Part shown: positions 8,775 through 18,374 of the stretch, one piece after another
How the letters are laid out: the number at the start of each line of letters is the position of its first letter
Position numbering within the stretch: position 1 is the first letter of the stretch
Assembly (NCBI RefSeq): GCF_009709555.1
Contig: NZ_WJBG01000150.1
Location: forward strand, 1-64,000
Source of the DNA: Streptomyces blattellae
GTDB lineage: Bacteria > Actinomycetota > Actinomycetes > Streptomycetales > Streptomycetaceae
Direction of reading: 5' to 3'
Length of the DNA stretch: 64,000 nt
Program-made: the position numbers and the translations under genes
The notes under the pieces: generated by a model
Databases searched by the model: none
What the model was told of the DNA's origin: nothing
Seen by the model: only the letters and a program-made list of their open reading frames with translations

Positions 8775-9665
8775 GTGACCGATCCGCAGCAGACCCAGCA
8801 GAACCCGGCCACCCAGCACCCGCGCCCCGAGTTCCGCTCGCAGGACCAGCCCCATCCCGGATGGACCGGGCCGATGGACCCGCCACCCGATCACGGCGAG
8901 GAGAGCTACCGCGGGGTCGGCCGACTGGAGGGCCGCAAGACCGTCATCACCGGCGGCGACTCCGGCATCGGGCGGGCGGTCGCCCTCGCGTTCGCCCGGG
9001 AGGGTGCCGACGTACTCTTCACCCACCTTGAGGAGGAGGCGGACGAGGCACGCGAGACATCCCGGCTCGTCGAGGACGCCGGCCGCAAGGCCGTCGCCGT
9101 CTCCTGCGACATCCGCGAGGAGGACAACTGCCGCGCCCTGATCGACCGTGCGGTCGCGGAGTTCGGGCGCATCGACATCCTGGTGAACAACGCCGCCTAC
9201 CAGATGTCCCAGCCGGACGGCATCGAGGCGATCACCACCGAACAGTTCGACCGGGTCATGCGCACCAACCTCTACGGCATGTTCTGGCTGACGAAGTTCG
9301 CGGTACCGCACATCCGCGAGGGCGGCAGCATCATCAACTCGACGTCGGTGCAGGCTTACAAGCCCAGCCCGCACCTGCTGGACTACGCGACGACCAAGGG
9401 CGCGATCGTCACCTTCACCCAGGGGCTGGCCCAGATGCTCGTAGACCGCGGTATCCGCGTCAACGCGGTCGCCCCGGGGCCGGTGTGGACGCCGTTGATC
9501 CCCGCGACCCTGCCCGACACGGTCGAGTTCGGCAAACAGAGCCCCCTCGGACGCCCGGCCCAGCCCGCCGAGCTGGCTCCGGCTTACGTCTACCTCGCCT
9601 CCCAGCAGGCCGGCTTCGTCACCGCCGAGATCCTCAACGCGACGGGCGGGACGCCACTGCCGTAG
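8775..9665 (+). CDS. SDR family oxidoreductase (YhdF/YghA-like)
   Basis: A 296-residue short-chain dehydrogenase with the 40-50-residue Gln/Pro-rich N-terminal extension typical of the YghA/YhdF general-stress branch. It shows the cofactor motif TGGDSGIG, the NNAAY block, the catalytic Ser in NSTSVQAYK, the YATTK active-site Tyr/Lys, and the PGPVWTPLIP strand. The frame is open to 8577, but GTG 8775 has an ideal AGGAGG at 8764-8769 and gives the family length. The substrate is unknown; relatives reduce aldehydes or oxidise sugar alcohols. The upstream region carries the 34 bp tandem repeat. Confidence 0.92.
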   Translation: MTDPQQTQQNPATQHPRPEFRSQDQPHPGWTGPMDPPPDHGEESYRGVGRLEGRKTVITGGDSGIGRAVALAFAREGADVLFTHLEEEADEARETSRLVEDAGRKAVAVSCDIREEDNCRALIDRAVAEFGRIDILVNNAAYQMSQPDGIEAITTEQFDRVMRTNLYGMFWLTKFAVPHIREGGSIINSTSVQAYKPSPHLLDYATTKGAIVTFTQGLAQMLVDRGIRVNAVAPGPVWTPLIPATLPDTVEFGKQSPLGRPAQPAELAPAYVYLASQQAGFVTAEILNATGGTPLP

Positions 9666-9886
9666 ACGACTTGCCGCCTGAGGTGCCGCCCGGCACTCGA
9701 ACTCCAACGCCTCCGCCACCATCTCACCGGGTACGGCGACGGCTTCCCGTACGCCGAACCCAAGTACCCCTTGCATCTGCTCTGTTGAGTACAGGCGCGG
9801 GCACGAACTGAGTACGCGTGCTCAGGATCCGACAATCGTCGCCCAGCACAGTGGAGGCAGACCGAACCAACCGACAGGAGACGACC

Positions 9887-10216
9887 GTGACTTCCAGCAA
9901 CAGCCGCCCTCGCCCCGCCTTCCGCCGCCGGGTCGGCGCCGCCGCGCTCATGGGAGCCATCACGGTTGTCGCACTCACCGGTTGCTCCGGTCTCTCCCTC
10001 CAGGACGCCATCTGCAGCGACGGCGAGTACCCCGTCATGACCGTCGGGGGCACCGGCTCCGCGTGCGTCAAGGACAGCGAGAAGACGCCGGAGGGATACA
10101 CGCGCTACCCCGAGGGCAAGGTGCCGCAGCAGGTCGACGACGAGTGGGACGTGTACTGGCGCACCCACACCGTCGACGAGAAGGGCGGCATCGTCGCCGC
10201 ACCGGACACGGAGTGA
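9887..10216 (+). CDS. Small secreted lipoprotein (SCO0607-like)
   Basis: A 109-residue protein from GTG 9887, preceded by ACAGGAG. The N-terminus is basic (RPRPAFRRR), then a hydrophobic stretch and the lipobox LTGC, so it is predicted to be lipidated and surface-anchored. The mature part is short, acidic and has conserved-looking Cys pairs (AICSDGEYP, SACVKDSE). The overall pattern recalls the streptomycete SCO0607-type lipoprotein family, of unknown function. A strong hairpin follows the stop codon. Confidence 0.8.
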   Translation: MTSSNSRPRPAFRRRVGAAALMGAITVVALTGCSGLSLQDAICSDGEYPVMTVGGTGSACVKDSEKTPEGYTRYPEGKVPQQVDDEWDVYWRTHTVDEKGGIVAAPDTE

Positions 10217-10233
10217 ACACGGCGTGAACGCCG

Positions 10234-10271
10234 CCCCGCCCTGAACGCGCCTCGTCGGTGGTAGGGCGGGG
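10234..10271 (+). terminator. GC-rich hairpin after the lipoprotein gene
   Basis: CCCCGCCCT (10234-10242) pairs perfectly with AGGGCGGGG (10263-10271). An alternative pairing of CCGCCCCG (10231-10238) with CGGGGCGG (10279-10286) is also possible. It begins 18 bp after the lipoprotein stop codon, as expected for a streptomycete U-less terminator. Confidence 0.5.
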
Positions 10272-10343
10272 GTCGGGACGGGGCGGCGGGGTGGCCTCGG
10301 CACCTCGGTTTCAACAGCGCGAAGTACGGCGGCACAACCGGCC

Positions 10344-10357
10344 GGAAAGCGCTTTCC
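10344..10357. promoter_or_regulatory. LacI-type palindromic operator candidate
   Basis: A perfect 14 bp palindrome GGAAAGCGCTTTCC with the central AGCGCT core seen in many LacI/GalR-family operators. It lies about 185 bp upstream of the secreted protease start, and a possible -10 (TTAGAG) lies some 20 bp downstream of it. This suggests carbon-source-dependent control of the protease, by inference only. Confidence 0.45.
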
Positions 10358-10480
10358 CCACGCACCGGGAAACCTTAGAGTGTCCTGCGCATGCCAATGA
10401 CAGCGGCGATCGCAACTCGTGTTCGCGGACTGATCGATCACGCTGCGTCTTCCAGGCCCCTCGCCCCCCACCCCACCCCC

Positions 10481-10525
10481 ACATTCCTCTCCCCCACATT
10501 CCTCTCCCCCACATTCCTCTCCCCC
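10481..10525. repeat. 15 bp tandem repeat, 3 perfect copies
   Basis: ACATTCCTCTCCCCC is repeated exactly three times (10481-10495, 10496-10510, 10511-10525) in an almost purine-free C/T tract. It ends two bases before the Shine-Dalgarno AGGAGG of the secreted protease. In the protease frame the unit reads TFLSP, upstream of the chosen start. Confidence 0.9.
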
Positions 10526-10540
10526 ACAGGAGGACCCCCA

Positions 10541-11200
10541 ATGAGTCCACTACGGACCGAACGGACCCAGGTGCCCGCGCAGGGCGCACGCCGGCCCTGG
10601 CGCACCAAGGTGATCACGGCCGCATTGGCCGCCGCCGTACTGTCCGGACCCGGCATCGCGCAGGCCGCGCCGCAGGACCCACGTGAGGGTGCGCCGGCAT
10701 CCCAGCAGCAGGTGGCGGCGGCCGAGATCACGTGGACCCTCGAACGGGCGAGCAACCCCACCCAGGACCAGCTGACGGCGTACGACCTCATCACCAGGGC
10801 CATGAACGCCGCGGTGGCCCGGTACAACAGCCTCAGCGACCTGGGCAAGAGCATCACCGTCCGCTACGACCCGGGCGTACCCACCGCCGATGGCAACATC
10901 AACGGAACCATCCGCTTCGGCAATCGCAGCTACATGACCGAGCGCACCGCTCTGCACGAGATCGCCCACACCATCGGCGTGGGCACGAGCTCGGGCTGGT
11001 CCAACCTCGCCGGTGGCGGAACCTGGCGCGGCGCACAGGCCACGGCATTGGTGAGGCAGTTCGACGGGTCGAGCGCCACCCTGTCCACCGGTGGCGGGCA
11101 CTTCTGGCCCTACGGCCTGAACTACGAAAACGAGTTCTCGAACACCGCGGCCGACCGCCACGTCCAGATCGTCGCCGCCATGGTTCGCGACGGCCTCTGA
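10541..11200 (+). CDS. Secreted zinc metalloprotease (zincin, HExxH)
   Basis: A 219-residue exported protein from ATG 10541, with a perfect AGGAGG at 10528-10533. A signal peptide (RRPWRTKVITAALAAAVL then GIAQAAP) is followed by a ~175-residue mature domain. It carries the zinc motif HEIAHTIGVG (HExxHxxGxG, with a possible third ligand downstream) and a C-terminal block GHFWPYGLNYENEF. Size and motif recall small secreted streptomycete metalloproteases; the exact peptidase family cannot be fixed. The upstream palindrome and the C/T tandem repeat immediately before the ribosome site suggest regulated expression. Confidence 0.85.
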   Translation: MSPLRTERTQVPAQGARRPWRTKVITAALAAAVLSGPGIAQAAPQDPREGAPASQQQVAAAEITWTLERASNPTQDQLTAYDLITRAMNAAVARYNSLSDLGKSITVRYDPGVPTADGNINGTIRFGNRSYMTERTALHEIAHTIGVGTSSGWSNLAGGGTWRGAQATALVRQFDGSSATLSTGGGHFWPYGLNYENEFSNTAADRHVQIVAAMVRDGL

Positions 11201-11343
11201 TCCGCAGCGCGGGTGCCTGAGGCACTCCCGTGCCCAGACACCCGCCCTCCCGCTTCGGCCCCCGCCGGGTGACGTGATCTACGACCCACTCCTGACCACG
11301 ACCAGTCTGACCCGTCGGAAGAGCCGAGCCCTGTTCGCCGCTT

Positions 11344-13041
<1,698 letters not shown>

Positions 13042-13142
13042 CGGGTGCTCCGCAGCTCGCAGTGGAGCCGGGCAGCAAGGAAGGGCCGCCCGGCGGGAAC
13101 CGGGACGGCGAGCGCTGATTCAACAAGGAGAAGGCGCCGCCG

Positions 13143-13187
13143 TCAGCGGGCGGAGCGAACCTTCTGCGACCAGATGCCTCGTGCCAT
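13143..13187 (-). promoter_or_regulatory. Putative 14-residue leader peptide before the ABC-F gene
   Basis: ATG at 13187 opens a short frame, MARGIWSQKVRSAR, stopping at 13143-13145, about 100 bp before the ABC-F start. No Shine-Dalgarno precedes it, but TATCGT lies 8-13 bp upstream, so the transcript could be leaderless. A CCGCC/GGCGG stem overlaps its stop codon, and further stems (CCGGGC/GCCCGG) lie between it and the ABC-F ribosome site. This layout resembles ribosome-mediated attenuation leaders of erm and resistance ABC-F genes. It is an inference from layout only. Confidence 0.4.
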
Positions 13188-13371
13188 GACGATCACGATA
13201 ACAACGTCGGCGCCTGCGTTCCTCCGGATTTCTCCGGCGAGCGGAACCCCGTGCGTCGATTGCCGGGCTTCGGCTCCGCAATGCGACCGCCCTCGGCGCG
13301 CTTGTTCTTCCGCCGGCGGATCCTGCGAAGCCTCGTCATACGGGGCGGACGTGATCGGAGCGGTCGAGGAT

Positions 13372-13947
13372 CTACTGGCCCACCCTTCCGTCGATGCACT
13401 CCCGCAACAGGTCGGCGTGGCCGCAGTGGCGGGCGTACTCCTCGATCCTGTGCACCATCAGCTCCCGGACCGATGTGCCGTCCTCGCCCAGACGCTCGCC
13501 GAGATCCGGGTGCCCGGCCAGCGCGGCGTCGGTCGCGGCCTGCTCACGCGCCAGGTCGGAGTACGCGGCGTCGACCTGGGCCTGGTCGGCGACGGCTCCG
13601 TCGAAGTCCGCGTCGCGCTCCCCGTACAGCTTCGGCAGCGGATCACCGTCGCTGATCCAGTTGCGCCAGTCCCGTTCCACCTCGGCGAGGTGCCGGAGCA
13701 GGCCGAGGAGGGACATCGTGGACGGCGGAACCGACCGCCGGGCCAGTTGCTCCGGGTCCAGGCCCTCGCACTTCATCGTCAGGGTCATGCGATAGCCCGT
13801 CAGGAAGTCCAGCAGCGTCGCCAACTCCCCGTCCGGACTGGCTCCTTCCTTGTCGCGGGGGTCTTCGTCCGGGTCAGCCCACATGTCGGGGTGGATGGTT
13901 GCCTGGCTCCAGCGTTCGGGGTGGTCATTCATGGGTGCCATGATCAC
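13372..13947 (-). CDS. DinB family protein (DUF664 type)
   Basis: A 191-residue four-helix-bundle DinB-like protein. It shows the N-terminal LATLLDFLTGYRMTL helix, the LLRHLAEVERDW segment that provides a metal-ligand His, and the C-terminal SVRELMVHRIEEYARHCGH block with further His ligands. DUF664 members in actinomycetes are thought to be metal-dependent thiol transferases (the mycothiol/bacillithiol S-transferase fold), often in detoxification. The first in-frame ATG is at 13947; ATG 13932 (MNDHPERW) is an equally possible start. Confidence 0.85.
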   Translation of the reverse strand: MIMAPMNDHPERWSQATIHPDMWADPDEDPRDKEGASPDGELATLLDFLTGYRMTLTMKCEGLDPEQLARRSVPPSTMSLLGLLRHLAEVERDWRNWISDGDPLPKLYGERDADFDGAVADQAQVDAAYSDLAREQAATDAALAGHPDLGERLGEDGTSVRELMVHRIEEYARHCGHADLLRECIDGRVGQ

Positions 13948-14185
13948 CGGTCAGGGTCCAAGCCCGCCAGTGCCGCGTACGTGACGTGTTCTTCCCTGAG
14001 GGCACCGGCGAGGACGAGGCCGGCCGCCGGTGTCGTACTCGCTGCCGCCACAGCCGCCGGGCTGCGGATCGGCTTCCCGCACCACACGGTGGTGGTACGG
14101 CACACCGCCCCGGTACGATCGCCCGCCCCGGCGGACGAGACCGCAGCCGCGGATCACCGACGCCTCTGACAGGGAGTTCGACGCC

Positions 14186-14794
14186 ATGACCACAGCACGG
14201 GACCTGCTCATCGTCACGCTGGACTCCACGGCCGCCGACCGCCCCGCCGAGCAGGGCGACGTCTCGCTGGCGCTCGCCGGCGCCGAACTGCTCGACCTCG
14301 CCGACGCCCAGGCCATCACCCTGGACGACGAGCACATCGTCCCCGGTCCGCAACACGACCTGGGTGACCGCCTGTTGAACGAGGCGGTGTCGGCCCTCGT
14401 ACGGCGGGCCCCGTACGAGTCCGTCGAGGAGTGGCTGTGGCGCCGGGGCCGCGGCCTGCACGGCGCGTATCTCGCGGCCCTGGAGGCGGAGGGAGACATC
14501 ATCCGGCCCCGCCGTCGCTGGAGTGCCGTCCGTAGCGACGGAACAGCGGTGCTCGACTCGCCGGCCCGGAGCCGCGCGGCCGAGCGCTGGGCCTCGGGCG
14601 AGCCCGTTCTCGTCGCTCTCGCGGACGCCGTCGGGATCCGCGACGAGCCGTCCGAAGACCTCGCGGAACTCACCGACGAAGCGGTCATCACCGTATTGGC
14701 GGCCGTGAGCGACGCGGTGACGGAGCTGGCGGCCGTACGGCAGCGGCGAAGCATCGAAGATGCGGCCTTCGACAACATCTGGCGGGGGCCGTGA
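14186..14794 (+). CDS. GPP34/GOLPH3 family phosphoprotein
   Basis: A 202-residue all-alpha GPP34-family protein. The start MTTARDLLIVTLD and the helices around LALAGAELLDLADAQAITL are the family hallmark, as is the later WRRGRGLHGAYLAALE. Eukaryotic GOLPH3 binds phosphoinositides and Golgi glycosyltransferases. The many streptomycete copies are uncharacterised but probably membrane-associated. Start ATG 14186 has AGGGAG about 10 bp upstream; the open frame before it is unrelated. Confidence 0.88.
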   Translation: MTTARDLLIVTLDSTAADRPAEQGDVSLALAGAELLDLADAQAITLDDEHIVPGPQHDLGDRLLNEAVSALVRRAPYESVEEWLWRRGRGLHGAYLAALEAEGDIIRPRRRWSAVRSDGTAVLDSPARSRAAERWASGEPVLVALADAVGIRDEPSEDLAELTDEAVITVLAAVSDAVTELAAVRQRRSIEDAAFDNIWRGP

Positions 14795-15095
14795 CCGGGG
14801 CCCGGACGGTGCGGCCGGAGGTACGAGGGCGGGGACGGCGGGCACATTGCTGATCAGGTGCGCCGGCAGCCCAGCGCGGTGATGCCCGGCAGGGCGGCGG
14901 TGCGGTGCCTTCGGGCACGACATTCCTGACAGCCGCGTCAGCCGCCGCGGCCCGGCCCGAGCCGGTCCGATGCCGAGTGCGCAGGGCCCTCACCCATACG
15001 AAGCGAGTACAGGCCCACCCGTTTCGGCGCACACGAGCAGCCAGTCAGAACCTCGCACCGAGGCGTCTCCGTGTCGCACGTCACACCCGACTCCC
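14795..15095. other. Gap upstream of the AhpD-like gene
   Basis: No gene is supported here. It is ordinary GC-rich DNA; the only recognisable regulatory element is the bipartite motif just downstream at 15096-15122. Confidence 0.4.
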
Positions 15096-15122
15096 TGTCA
15101 CAGGTCGCGTGCCGCTCCGGTC
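15096..15122 (+). promoter_or_regulatory. ECF41-like promoter, TGTCACA-N14-CCGGTC
   Basis: TGTCACA (15096-15102) and CCGGTC (15117-15122) are separated by exactly 14 bp, 45 bp before the AhpD-like start codon. The same two blocks with the same spacing occur at 21508 and 28046. ECF41 sigma factors are reported to use TGTCACA at -35 and CGTC at -10, and carboxymuconolactone decarboxylase-like genes are their typical targets. The match to that promoter is inferred. Confidence 0.6.
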
Positions 15123-15166
15123 AACAGTGTGTATCCGCCACTCGGCCAGGAGATCAGGAGATCGGC

Positions 15167-15640
15167 ATGGAAGCGCGTCTCGACTACTTCGGTCACCCCC
15201 TCGCGGGAAAGGTGCTCAAGCACATCAACTCGGCCGGCAAGGTGGTTTCGGACTCCACACTGCCCACGGCGACGCAGGAACTGGTGAAGATCCGCGCGAG
15301 TCAGATCAACGGCTGCGGTTTCTGTACCGACATGCACACCAAGGACGCCGCCGCGGCGGGCGAGACCGCGCAGCGCCTGCACCTGGTGGCGGCCTGGCGT
15401 GAGGCCAAGGTGTTCACGGACGCCGAGCGCGCCGCGCTGGAGCTGGCGGAGCAGGGCACCCGCATCGCCGACGCGGCCGGCGGTGTCACCGATGAGGCCT
15501 GGCGGAATGCGGCGAAGCACTTCGACGAGGACCAGCTCGTCGCCCTGCTGTCCCTCATCGCCGTCATCAACGCGTACAACCGCATCAACGTCATCAATCA
15601 GCAGCCCGCAGGGGACTACCAGCCCGGCCAGTTCGGCTGA
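15167..15640 (+). CDS. AhpD-like carboxymuconolactone decarboxylase family protein
   Basis: A 157-residue protein with the AhpD redox motif: ELVKIRASQINGCGFCTDMH gives the Glu...Cys-x-x-Cys...His pattern of peroxidase-type CMD proteins. The C-terminal half (ALLSLIAVINAYNRINV) is the second helical repeat. Such proteins reduce peroxides using lipoyl or thiol partners. In actinomycetes they are the classic gene linked to ECF41 sigma factors. ATG 15167 has CAGGAG at 15155-15160; the longer frame from 15071 would add 32 residues that run through the promoter motif and is unlikely. Confidence 0.9.
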   Translation: MEARLDYFGHPLAGKVLKHINSAGKVVSDSTLPTATQELVKIRASQINGCGFCTDMHTKDAAAAGETAQRLHLVAAWREAKVFTDAERAALELAEQGTRIADAAGGVTDEAWRNAAKHFDEDQLVALLSLIAVINAYNRINVINQQPAGDYQPGQFG

Positions 15641-15690
15641 CCGGCACCCGGCGTCATCGGTTCCCCGCAGGCCTGGTCGAGAGGCTCATC

Positions 15691-16665
15691 ATGACGGTTG
15701 GCCGGCGCCAAGGAGCAGGCGCATCGGCACACTTCGGCTCCAGCGGAGGCGACTCGGCGGCAGGATTGCACGCCCTCCCCCGTCCCGTCGCCGTGGTGGT
15801 GGGCGCCGGTGGCGTGCTGGGGGCGGCGCATGTCGGTGTGGGATACGCGCTGGAGCAGCGCGGATTCGTGCCGGACATGATCATCGGAACCTCGGTCGGC
15901 GCCCTCAACGGGGCCATCGCGGCCGCCCATCCCGACCGGGCCGCGCCGTGGCTGGACCACGTGTGGACGCAGTTGCGCCGCCGCGAGGTGTATCCGCTCG
16001 GCTGTCTGTCCTCACGGGCCAGCATCTTCACCGACCGCGGCCTGCGCCGACTGATCGCCCGCGCCGAACTGCCGTCGCGGATCGAGCAGTTGACGGTGCC
16101 GTTCACCGCGGTGGCCATGGACCTGGTGAGCGGCGCTCCGGCGCTGCTCGACCACGGGGACCTTGAGTCCGCGCTGCTGGCCAGCGCCGCCATTCCCGGG
16201 ATGCTGCCGCCGGTGGATCGTGCGGGCCGGACGCTCGTCGACGGCGGGGTGGTCGCCTATGTCCCGGTACTGGCTGCCCGGCAGGCGGGGGCGGCCAGCG
16301 TGGTCGTCGTGGCGACGGGCCCGGAGAGCGCTCCGTTGCGCCCGGTCAATCCGCGCCGACGTGCCGGTGCGATCGCCGCCAGGGCCGGGCTGCTGCTGTT
16401 GCACCACCAGATCGAGCGTGACCTGCGTGAGGTCTCCCAGCACATCCCCACCGTCGTGCTGCCGACCGGGATCGAGGCCTGGCCCGCCCCGTGGGACTTC
16501 GGCCACTCCCAGCGGATGATCAGCACCGCGTCCCGCACGGCCGGGCGCTTTCTCGACGGGCTGCGCATCGATGGTCCGGGCCTGTACCGGGCCGACGACA
16601 CCGCGGTGCCGTCCGCCGGTCCGGGCGAAGCATCCACCTCTTCCGAACGGAGGGTCGGTCTGTGA
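15691..16665 (+). CDS. Patatin-like phospholipase
   Basis: A 324-residue serine lipid hydrolase with the patatin Ser-Asp dyad. VVVGAGGVLGAAHVGV forms the oxyanion loop, GTSVGAL carries the nucleophile Ser68, and LVDGGV carries Asp184. No signal peptide is present, so it should act in the cytosol or at the inner membrane face. It has GAGAGG upstream and is the first gene of a compact four-gene operon: its stop codon overlaps the start of the glycosyltransferase. Substrate (phospholipid, glycolipid or acylglycerol) is unknown; the context suggests turnover or remodelling of a glycosylated lipid. Confidence 0.92.
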   Translation: MTVGRRQGAGASAHFGSSGGDSAAGLHALPRPVAVVVGAGGVLGAAHVGVGYALEQRGFVPDMIIGTSVGALNGAIAAAHPDRAAPWLDHVWTQLRRREVYPLGCLSSRASIFTDRGLRRLIARAELPSRIEQLTVPFTAVAMDLVSGAPALLDHGDLESALLASAAIPGMLPPVDRAGRTLVDGGVVAYVPVLAARQAGAASVVVVATGPESAPLRPVNPRRRAGAIAARAGLLLLHHQIERDLREVSQHIPTVVLPTGIEAWPAPWDFGHSQRMISTASRTAGRFLDGLRIDGPGLYRADDTAVPSAGPGEASTSSERRVGL

Positions 16666-17885
16666 GCACCATCGCGTTCCTCAACATCGCCATGCACGGG
16701 CGTGTCAACCCGACGCTGCCGGTCGTGGCCGAGCTCGTCCGGCGCGGCCACTCCGTCGCCTACCACACCTCGCCCGCGTTCCGTGCGGAGATCGAGGCCA
16801 CCGGCGCGACCGTGTGTCTCTACCCCGGGGGCGACCAGCCGCTCCCCGATCCTCCGACGCCGCTCACGATGCTGGAGGGGCTCGCGGGCACGGCTGTCCA
16901 CCTGCTGCCCGCTGTTCTCTCCGACCTGCGTCGCGTCCGGCCCGACTTGATCGTCCACGACAACGCCTGTCCATGGGGCGCGGTCGCCGCCCGCGAACTC
17001 AAGGTGCCGGCGGCGTCGTCGTTCACCACGTTCGCCTTCAACCGGCATGTGCCCAGCCCTACCCGCGGCTCGTGGGAGATGCTGGCCGCGGCAACCGCCC
17101 GGCCTCGCAGCCTCCAGGGCTACGCGCGGTCCCGCTGGGCGCTGCACCGCCGCTACGACGCTCACGGGCTGCCGCTGCTCGACCTGGGGAACATCCGCCA
17201 GCCGCTCAATCTGGTCTACACCTCGCGGGCGTTCCAGCCCGCCGCCGAGGAGTTCGGCCGGTCCTACCGGTTCGTCGGCCCGAGCATCGGCGCCCGTCCC
17301 GCCGACCCGTCGTTCCCGGCCGACCGGCTCCAGGACCCGGTGCTGTACGCCTCGCTGGGCACGGTGTTCAACGCCGACCCGCAACTGCTGCGCACTTTCG
17401 CGACCGCGCTGGCCCCGCTGGGCGGCACCGTGATCCTGTCCACCGGGCAGACCGATCCCGACGCGCTGGGACCGTTGCCGGTCAACGTGCTCGCCCGCCG
17501 CTTCGTGCCGCAGCCGGAGGTGCTGGCCCGCGCGGCGCTGTTCATCACCCATGGCGGGATGAACAGCGTCAACGAGGCCATGTACGCCGGGGTTCCGATG
17601 CTGGTGGTCCCGCAGGGCGCCGACCAGCCGATGGTGGCCCGCCGTGTCGTCGAGCTGGGCGCAGGCCTGTCGGTCCGTACCGACGACGTCACCAGGGGCT
17701 CTGTGCGTGCCCTCGCCCGGCGCCTGCTGCACGAGCCCGGGTTCGGGGCAGCCGCGAGCACCCTGCAGGTCGCCCAGCACGAGGCGGGTGGGTATGCGCG
17801 GGCCGCCGACGAACTCGAACGGTACCTGCGAGCGGCCGGCCCGGTCCGTGCGTCGGTTCCCGTCGATCCGTCACCGGGAGGCTGA
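16662..17885 (+). CDS. MGT-type glycosyltransferase (GT1, UGT fold)
   Basis: A 407-residue GT-B enzyme of the macrolide-glycosyltransferase-like group. The N-terminal acceptor domain starts STIAFLNIAMHGRVNPTLP, with the His and Pro positions typical of the family. The donor domain contains the signature FITHGGMNSVNEAMYAGVPM and PQGADQP. Start GTG 16662 overlaps the patatin stop (GTGA), implying translational coupling; the frame upstream of it is patatin antiframe. It transfers an activated sugar to a small hydrophobic acceptor; the upstream patatin and downstream membrane protein hint at a lipid. Confidence 0.92.
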   Translation: MSTIAFLNIAMHGRVNPTLPVVAELVRRGHSVAYHTSPAFRAEIEATGATVCLYPGGDQPLPDPPTPLTMLEGLAGTAVHLLPAVLSDLRRVRPDLIVHDNACPWGAVAARELKVPAASSFTTFAFNRHVPSPTRGSWEMLAAATARPRSLQGYARSRWALHRRYDAHGLPLLDLGNIRQPLNLVYTSRAFQPAAEEFGRSYRFVGPSIGARPADPSFPADRLQDPVLYASLGTVFNADPQLLRTFATALAPLGGTVILSTGQTDPDALGPLPVNVLARRFVPQPEVLARAALFITHGGMNSVNEAMYAGVPMLVVPQGADQPMVARRVVELGAGLSVRTDDVTRGSVRALARRLLHEPGFGAAASTLQVAQHEAGGYARAADELERYLRAAGPVRASVPVDPSPGG

Positions 17886-17888
17886 GCG

Positions 17889-18374
17889 ATGTCACCTGTC
17901 ATCGCCCTGCTGGTGTTCGCCGGGCTGTCGGAGGCCGCCGGGCGCATCCTGCCCCTGGTGTCGCGCCGGCCCGGCATGTCGCGGACCTTCGTGGCCGGGC
18001 TGCTGGTGGCCGCGGGCCTCGTCGAGGCTGCCGTGTTCGCGCTGTGGCCGCTGACCGCGTGGACCCTGGCCGAGCTGGTGCCGTCCTCTCCGACGCCGGG
18101 CGACGAGTTGCTGTGGACGCCGGGCCTGGTGGCCCCGCTGGTGCTCGCTGCCGTGCTTGCGTTCCCCTTGCTCGGACCCCTGCTCCACCTGCTGCTCCTG
18201 GTGGGGGTCGGGGCCGGTCTGGCCGGCCCGCTCGCGGCGGCGGCCGGGCTCGGCTGGTGGGGCGCCGCAGGCTGCGTGGCCGTCGCCGGGGCCGCTCTTG
18301 GGGTCGCGGTGGAAGCCGTACGGCGTCTGGTCGTGCGGATCAGTGCGACCCGGGCACCGGAGGTGCTCGCATGA
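17889..18374 (+). CDS. Small polytopic membrane protein
   Basis: A 161-residue hydrophobic protein with about four predicted transmembrane helices (VIALLVFAGLSEAAG, FVAGLLVAAGLVEAAVF, LVAPLVLAAVLAFPLL, LLHLLLLVGVGAGLAG, the last two possibly one hairpin, then AAAGLGWWGAAGCVAV). No family is recognised. The ATG follows the glycosyltransferase stop by 3 bp, with GGGAGG just upstream. Its own stop overlaps the next start. It may anchor or transport the product of this operon. Confidence 0.8.
   Translation: MSPVIALLVFAGLSEAAGRILPLVSRRPGMSRTFVAGLLVAAGLVEAAVFALWPLTAWTLAELVPSSPTPGDELLWTPGLVAPLVLAAVLAFPLLGPLLHLLLLVGVGAGLAGPLAAAAGLGWWGAAGCVAVAGAALGVAVEAVRRLVVRISATRAPEVLA

Noticed and set aside
13193..13339. 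48-codon basic frame MTRLRRIRRRKNKRAEGG... upstream of the ABC-F leader
   Set aside because: No ribosome site, no family; composition is that of random high-GC DNA, although a small basic protein cannot be excluded.
16571..18370. 600-codon extension upstream of the alpha/beta-fold gene at 18371
   Set aside because: The frame is antiframe of the glycosyltransferase; the ATG overlapping the membrane-protein stop is the natural start.
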